Below are positions 58,380 to 64,000 of a DNA stretch of 64,000 nt, piece after piece (positions within the stretch are counted from its first letter, which is position 1; the number at the start of each line of letters is the position of its first letter). Source of the DNA: Limonium bicolor (lineage: Eukaryota > Streptophyta > Magnoliopsida > Caryophyllales > Plumbaginaceae). Made by a program: the position numbers and the translations under genes. The DNA lies in contig CM041780.1 of the NCBI GenBank assembly GCA_023374045.1, positions 88,067,627-88,131,626 of the forward strand, given 5' to 3'. The notes beneath the pieces were generated by a model. That model was not told where the DNA came from. It did not search any database and saw only the letters and a list, made by a program, of their open reading frames with translations.

Positions 58380-58900
58380 AATTTGATCAGAAGTGACTTA
58401 GTCTCTGTATCGAGGATTCTTAACGGTACTTATACCGTTTCCTTAACATAGTTTGGTCTAATCTCAAAGGTAGTGATCTGCTAGCTTCCGCTGCACCACT
58501 CTGATGTTCTTAGGCTTAACTGCTTCACTTATCTCTTTTTTTTTGGCATTGTATATCCTCCTGCCTCCTTACAGTTTAGGTATATTGGTCTCTCAATGGA
58601 CACGTGTTATCTTTATATATACACGGCCTTAATGAGTTGTAACTCGTGTATCCATTCTCCTTGAAGATCTTATGTTCATACTCTTAGTGTTTTCTTGAAT
58701 GTTTAAGTTGTTCTCTCCAACTGACCTTTGGTCTGAGGATGATTCTTAGTCTGAAACTACTATTTAGTGCATATCGCGCTTTACAGTCTTAATTCCTTAC
58801 ATCTTAAGACATATCCAATGTTTGTACTTAACATTCCGTGATTTTCGCACTTCATAGTCCTTAATTATCTGTTCTCTAGTTCCTCTGTGTTGCTGATTCA
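58380..58900 (-). pseudogene. pol: Heavily decayed chromodomain and integrase remnant, element 4
   Basis: No open frame. At the DNA level 58391-58520 aligns with the chromodomain end of element 3 (about 36320-36440; shared words such as gtatcgag and cggtact), and 58655-58780 aligns with the integrase core of element 1 (about 1141-1262; shared words ctgacc and tctgaggatga). Identity is perhaps 55-65% by eye with many small indels. This shows descent of the non-autonomous family from a coding chromovirus. Confidence 0.65.
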
Positions 58901-61407
58901 ACTGAATTCTTCTCTTCGACTGTCTGTGGTAGTAGCTGCTCTTGTGTGATCTTGCGTCGTTGTGCGTGGTACGGAGCCGACTACCTCCTGTGTTCCTTAC
59001 ACCACTCGTCTACATGCATGGGGTACCTTACTGGTACATTACTACTTACCCAACTAACTCATAAATGAGCATGTCAGGCCTGCAAGCCCCTGTGGGGTGC
59101 AGTCGTCCCACATCTCGTTTTAGTAAACTCGTAGTGTCCGTCACACGTTTAGCTATTGCTAATTATGAAGTATTCTGTTGTCGATCTCCTCTTTCATCGT
59201 TCCATAATAACATTTATTGTTCTTCTTGAAGTTAATCAAGGGAAGTCCATTTACTGTGTTCTTGGGTATTGTATGCTCTAGCTCCTTCCTGTATTCCGTA
59301 TTGATTCGGTCACTTAATATCTGAGGTCTCTTTCCGTAGAGCCTCTTATCTTGTTTCTCATATTTATGCTACTAGGAACGCACTTCCAGTTCCTTAAGGA
59401 ATGGATAGTGTGCTTCTGTGAAATCTTACCTAACGAGGTCCAGACTACTGGCATCAATGCACAGCTCGTCTACCATCTTATTTTCTTACTTATGCTGGTC
59501 TTAACTCATAAATCTAATTGCCTCAGTGTCAATATTTGACGGCTCATACATAATGGTCGCCTTACCGCGCACCATGACTTAATCCACCTTTCTAACTATT
59601 GTACTCACGACCACTACTACCGTGGTAGTTGGCCCTTACCATGTTGCCCATTGATGGTGCAACCTCTTACTCATTTATTCTAATGTCTTACCTTACAATC
59701 AATCCCTTCTTGGTGTAAACACACTGGGAGTTCTCTCATTCCGGTATTGGCGGTTGTCGTACCGTGTTGTAAAATAGTTGACTCTTGATATGAAGGTGTT
59801 ATGCTCCAATCTCAGATTCGTAAGTAGGCTAATTTCTTCCGCTTTCTTTCATCCTTAGTGATGTTATCTACCATGTAGTTTAACTGGTTACTGAAGAAGT
59901 CATCCCCTGAATCACAAGCTCTTCTGAGCATTGATTAATTGACGTGCCTTAATGTGCAGTCACAATGTTTATCTCTGCCAATCACTAATCCTTACATCCT
60001 GGGTGTTGGATATGGGGTCTATCTGTGCAACCTTCCTTATTACTCAAGTGTATCTGACCTGTTCTAAAGTAATCTCAATTTTACAGTTTCCATTCTCTAA
60101 CAAAAGCGTATTGCATCTCTAATAAGTGAAAGCCCTTTTGAGGGGTTCATTCCCACTCATGGCCTCACAACAAGGAGTGGTATCCCCACCCTAAAAGGCA
60201 TGGTTCGTTCTCCGCTCCTGTCCTTAGCATTATCTCAATATCCTCATTGGTACCCTTTCTTGGTAATGCTCTTCCCATTCTAAGTTATAGGTTTGGTAAC
60301 CGTTCATATCTACAAATTGTAGTCCCTTCGTGGCTTAAACAAGTTCTCTCATAACTCACCGCGCCTTGAGCTCTGATGTGGTTAACATCCTTCGCTCGTA
60401 GGCTCTTAATGCTTAATGTCTCAGTTCATTATTTGTACTCTTACTCATCTGTAGGTCATCCCTATAAGATTCTGGTTCTTTGAGCACTATCCACCGTTAG
60501 GTTACATACTAAATGTAGCATCGGGTTTCATGATAAGTTGCTGCATCCTGCTTCCTGCTAGGGAAGTTGTTCAGGTGATCTGAGGTTACTTAATGTCTTT
60601 GACAATACTGTCATTTTATTAGACCTATGTCTTTTAGCAAATAAGGATAAGTTCGTATTAGGCGTTTGCCTTAAGGTGTCCAAGTTGGATATCTTCCAGT
60701 CATCTTGTACTTCCATCTCAACGCTTCGTTCAACTTCCGTTGACTATGCCACCCGTTGATGATCAATCATACTTGGGTGTTAATGAGTTAAACAAATAGT
60801 ATCAGCTGTCATTCATCAGTTATTTGGCTCGACTATACCCGCTCTGTGTGGGTAGTCCGCTGAGCTTCCCTCTGTCGGGATTATACATTTTTTTTAATCC
60901 TTAGTAGGTTATAGCTTATGTTCATTTCTTTTACCCTTATTTTCTAGGTTTTCCAACATCTTCATTGAAGAATGTTGTTATTGGTACTCTTAGTGGTCAC
61001 TCTGGGAGTCTTATCCCGTTTTCGTTGTAAGTCGATGCTTCAACAGCCTCAATAGTATCTTATAGTACATCCCTTGTATATCATTGCTTATATATTGTTT
61101 TGCTCGGATCACCGAGTGATCCCTTAAGTTTTCCCCTTGGAGTTCGGGATTGTGTTCTTACAGTACTGTCGGTTGTTGTTGTAGTGGTTTATACCGTTGC
61201 TAATATTTATATGGTTTAGTACTTTGTCTGAGTTCCGCTCCCGGCTGACTGGTGTGTCACCTCATCTCATCATGGTCAGGCCGTCGGGCCTTTCCAAGGT
61301 CTTATTTTTCTGTTCTAATGGATTTACAATCCGGTATTAATATATGCTACAACTGTAGCGTTCCACCATCTCGCCATGATGGCTTTTCGTGTGGCTTAAC
61401 CGTGGTA

Positions 61408-61427
61408 GCACTTGCTATGGCAAGTGC
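61408..61427 (-). other. Perfect 8-bp palindromic hairpin shared with element 2
   Basis: GCACTTGC-TATG-GCAAGTGC, identical to 26478-26497, followed in both by GCCA. Confidence 0.75.
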
Positions 61428-62131
61428 GCCATGCAGGATGGGTTATTGGTACAAGGTACATCGGTAGTGACACTTGCTTCTAATTTCCATATAATTGGTA
61501 GTCCTCAGGATTTCTTCGATAATCTCTTATTTTGGATAACCGTCCATCCGGCAGTTTCCTTGTTGTTTGATAGTACTGTCATTTATCAGGGCGTTCCTCT
61601 TTCTGAGGGAACCCCTTAACATTTCCTTATGTCTTGATCCTCCCTCCTGTCTCCACACGTTTTGTTGTGGTAACTAGGCAACGGTTTTCCTTTAGGCACT
61701 ACATTGTAGTCCTATTCCGGTATACAACTTGTATGAGTTCCTATCGTCGTCCGTATTATGTTGGCCAGGTTTTGTAACCTTCCTCATTGTATGGGGTTTG
61801 GAGTTCCTGTTTCTAACTGGACTTTCCAGAAATTTCAATCCTCATGCTTTGTATTATCCCATTGTTATGCTCACTCGGACCGCTGTCCGGTACTCATGCC
61901 TCTTATCATTTCCTTATCTATTGCACGCGTAGTGCTTTTCTTATCATTGGTATTGCGGGTTATTTCGACTGCGTAGCATGTCGACCCATGTTGCCGGTAA
62001 TTACCGTTCTTTTACTGGTAAGGTTCCATTGGTAACGCCTGTTTCACCGATGTGCTCCATTAAAAATCTCCCAGTTCTCCTTAACTGTTATGCAACAAGA
62101 TGTTTCTCGTATTGCTTACTGTTAGCTAACT

Positions 62132-62178
62132 GCCAGATCGGGTTCCCCCGAGTAAGAGAAGGCTTTCTTCTCTCTGGC
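62132..62178 (-). other. 47-nt three-way-junction-like element, element 4
   Basis: Outer stem GCCAGA/TCTGGC, arm TCGGG/CCCGA with loop TTCC (62138-62151), arm GAGAAG/CTTCTC (62156-62172). Compared with element 2 the stems are kept while loops differ, and the third arm is fully paired here. Confidence 0.65.
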
Positions 62179-62350
62179 GTCTGTTCCACATATTCAGGGT
62201 TAGGGATGTGAAGGGCGGGTCTAGGTACTATGGATATCCGATAAACACCGGGAAGCCCTGACTAACGCACCTCTCACTCTATCTCTCAACCCTTAACCCA
62301 TAACTCAATCTCAGCCTCAATATTCTCCTAAGTTCGGTATTTCTTGTCTT

Positions 62351-62376
62351 CAGAGCGTAACTACGCTCTGATACCA
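62351..62376 (-). promoter_or_regulatory. Initiator-Met primer-binding site within a hairpin, element 4
   Basis: TGGTATCAGAGC on the minus strand of 62365-62376; stem CAGAGCGTA/TACGCTCTG at 62351-62370. Confidence 0.95.
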
Positions 62377-62381
62377 CTTTT

Positions 62382-64000
62382 TGTAACACCCCAACTCAAT
62401 CCAATTGTGGTCTCGCAACTTAACAGCATATATACATACACGTCACAGCGGAATTCTTTACAATCCAGGACCTTGCCACGGTCTGACTACAAAACATACC
62501 GAACGTTAGTACATAACAACCTTAACCAAATACATATTCTTCTTACAATCCTCTCACAACCTATACATCTTACTAACTCAATTGCCATACGAGTGTACAT
62601 GCACAACTCGTAGGTCACACTTAATCCTTAACACTTGTATCCTCTTCTTACTCTTGCGACGGCCGCCTCCTGATGTACACCTGTGTAGTAAAAACAGCCC
62701 CCAAAGGGGGTCAGCACGAATGCTGGTACGATCCCCTCATGGCCCCCAAGCTAACGTGGCTACGACGACTAATTGTCGATAGCATGGAGGTTGATTAGAT
62801 GCACAACATAATAGTAAATGCTGTAAACAACAATCCATATATGAACAATCAAAGTTCACACACAATGAACGACTTAAACGCGTTCCCTTAATTAGAGAGT
62901 TAGTTATTTAACTCCTTAAGTAATGTTCCCTCTTAACCTTAGTCCATCCTTATCTCACCTTAATCATAGTCTTATCATAACCTTAGGAACAACCATCCTT
63001 TAATAAGGAGTGGATGTCGCTTATGTTAATCTTAATTATACAAACCATCCTTTAATAAGGAATGGTTGCAACTTATCTTAACCTTACCTTAGCCTTAATC
63101 TTAACTTAATCTCAATATACAAACCGTTCCTGGAAGGGAATGGTTGTAGCTTAATTCGAACCTGGGATTTAGGTGATCCCACCGCACCATCTTAATGCCA
63201 CCTACTCTGGACGGGAGTCCAGCGCAGCTGAGCCGGCAACCGGCCCTAGGCTACAAGTCCGAAGACAAGTCCTTAATCAGAGGTCGAATCTGCTATAGAT
63301 AACGACCCCCTTTCCTTAGCATGCATGACCGGAGATCGGTCCCGGGTTTCCTCACTCAAGTTCCAGTTAGTAGTAATCTCAAGACCATGTTCGTTGGTTA
63401 ACCTCTTTCGGTTCATATCGTCCCATATTAGGGAGCGTTCCTTAGTCTCACTCATTTCCTTACTAAACGTTGGTTAGTAAGTTCTCACGGTATGTTGTGT
63501 TAGTTTTCAAACATCACACAACAATACAATAAATACAATATATTCCGGTTGCATGCTTTATCTTGTTTAGTGAGCACACAAAAACAACTAGCACACAAGC
63601 CGAGGGACACCTCGTTAGCAAGCAGGTCACAAGAGAACTGTACCGTTCACCGTTGGTCGTTCGGCTGCTTACTCTCTTCCGGAGTCCAAACTCCCAAGTC
63701 CTAATACATTCATTCAGTTTTAGGTTGTTAATCACTTAACTTAATATGACCTACTTAACTTGTTTAACTTACTTAATTCCTTAATGATCCCCCACCTAAC
63801 ACCTCTTAAGTCTTACAACTTAATCTTACAAACTTAATCTTAAACTTTTAAGTTTATACTTAACTTAACTTAATCCCTTAAGTTCTTAGGGTCCTATTCA
63901 TTACCACCCTACCAAAGGTATACCTTATTACCTACTACCATCCTTAGAATTTAAAATTTCTTTTTTTTTTTAGGCCCGACCGAACTTCCGACCGACCTTA
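62382..64000 (-). repeat. 5' LTR of element 4 (first 1.6 kb, truncated by window)
   Basis: Matches 52623-54240 with about 1% difference by eye. It ends inside the first unit of the GACCGA array. Confidence 0.93.

Larger units (their letters stand above)
57098..62381 (-). other. Internal region of element 4, no intact genes
   Basis: 5.3 kb. Apart from the polypurine tracts, the conserved block, the pol remnant, the palindrome (61408-61427), the 47-nt structure (62132-62178) and the primer site, the sequence 58900-61400 is degenerate. A block at 58975-59150 matches 25870-26070 of element 2. No Gag or RT motif could be read. Confidence 0.75.
52623..64000 (-). mobile_element. Element 4: non-autonomous chromovirus-derived retrotransposon (5' LTR runs off window)
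   Basis: 3' LTR 52623-57097, internal 57098-62381, 5' LTR from 62382 to beyond the window. The visible LTR overlap (about 1.6 kb) is about 99% identical by eye. The base run before the left end is AGAAG (52618-52622); its duplicate is outside the window. No intact genes, but a heavily mutated chromodomain/integrase remnant is recognisable at 58380-58900. So the internal region is old and broken while the LTRs are young: this family moves with proteins supplied by others. Related to element 2 by LTR ends and internal blocks. Confidence 0.88.

Overview
The window is plant nuclear DNA, very probably pericentromeric or other repeat-rich heterochromatin of a flowering plant. It is almost entirely nested LTR retrotransposons, nearly all on the minus strand. 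I found no ordinary host gene. The coding sequences come from two Ty3/gypsy elements whose Gag, DSGA protease, FIDD reverse transcriptase, RNase H, integrase, GPY/F module, C-terminal chromodomain and initiator-Met tRNA primer site match the Tekay-type chromovirus clade.

Layout, left to right: (1) element 1, a degenerate coding chromovirus with its 3' end outside the window (1-6359) and a long 5' LTR (6360 to about 11253); (2) the end of another LTR (11254-12897); (3) a piece of the 3' LTR of element 3 (12898-14010); (4) a solo LTR (14011-33657, TSD TTCTT), split by element 2, a complete non-autonomous element (17856-31802, TSD CTACC, LTRs of about 4.48 kb, internal region without intact genes); (5) the rest of element 3: 3' LTR end (33663-35769), coding region (35770-42401) and start of its 5' LTR (42402 on); (6) inside that LTR, a 6.5-kb probable solo LTR of another, Tat/Ogre-like family (43380-49907, TSD ATTAC); (7) element 4 (52623 to beyond the window), a second non-autonomous element with near-identical LTRs and a rotted pol remnant.

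The most unusual observation is that both coding chromoviruses carry a full AlkB-type Fe(II)/2-oxoglutarate dioxygenase domain between Gag and protease-Pol. The two copies are about 60% identical by eye over the core and keep the H-x-D...H iron ligands and the C-terminal arginines. In element 3, gag lies on four exons; the exon lengths and phases join gag exactly in frame to the AlkB exon, and a second acceptor of the same phase lies just before the protease. I infer that one gag transcript could be spliced either to Gag-AlkB or to Gag-Pol. AlkB enzymes remove methyl groups from nucleic acids, so the element may have recruited an eraser of methylation on its RNA or cDNA.

A second layer is RNA structure. 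The primer site lies in a perfect hairpin with compensatory changes among all four elements. A covarying hairpin sits beside the polypurine tract. Elements 2 and 4 share a 47-nt three-way-junction-like fold at the same distance from the primer site. Five unrelated-looking LTR families keep hairpins at similar offsets. All comparisons were made by eye.
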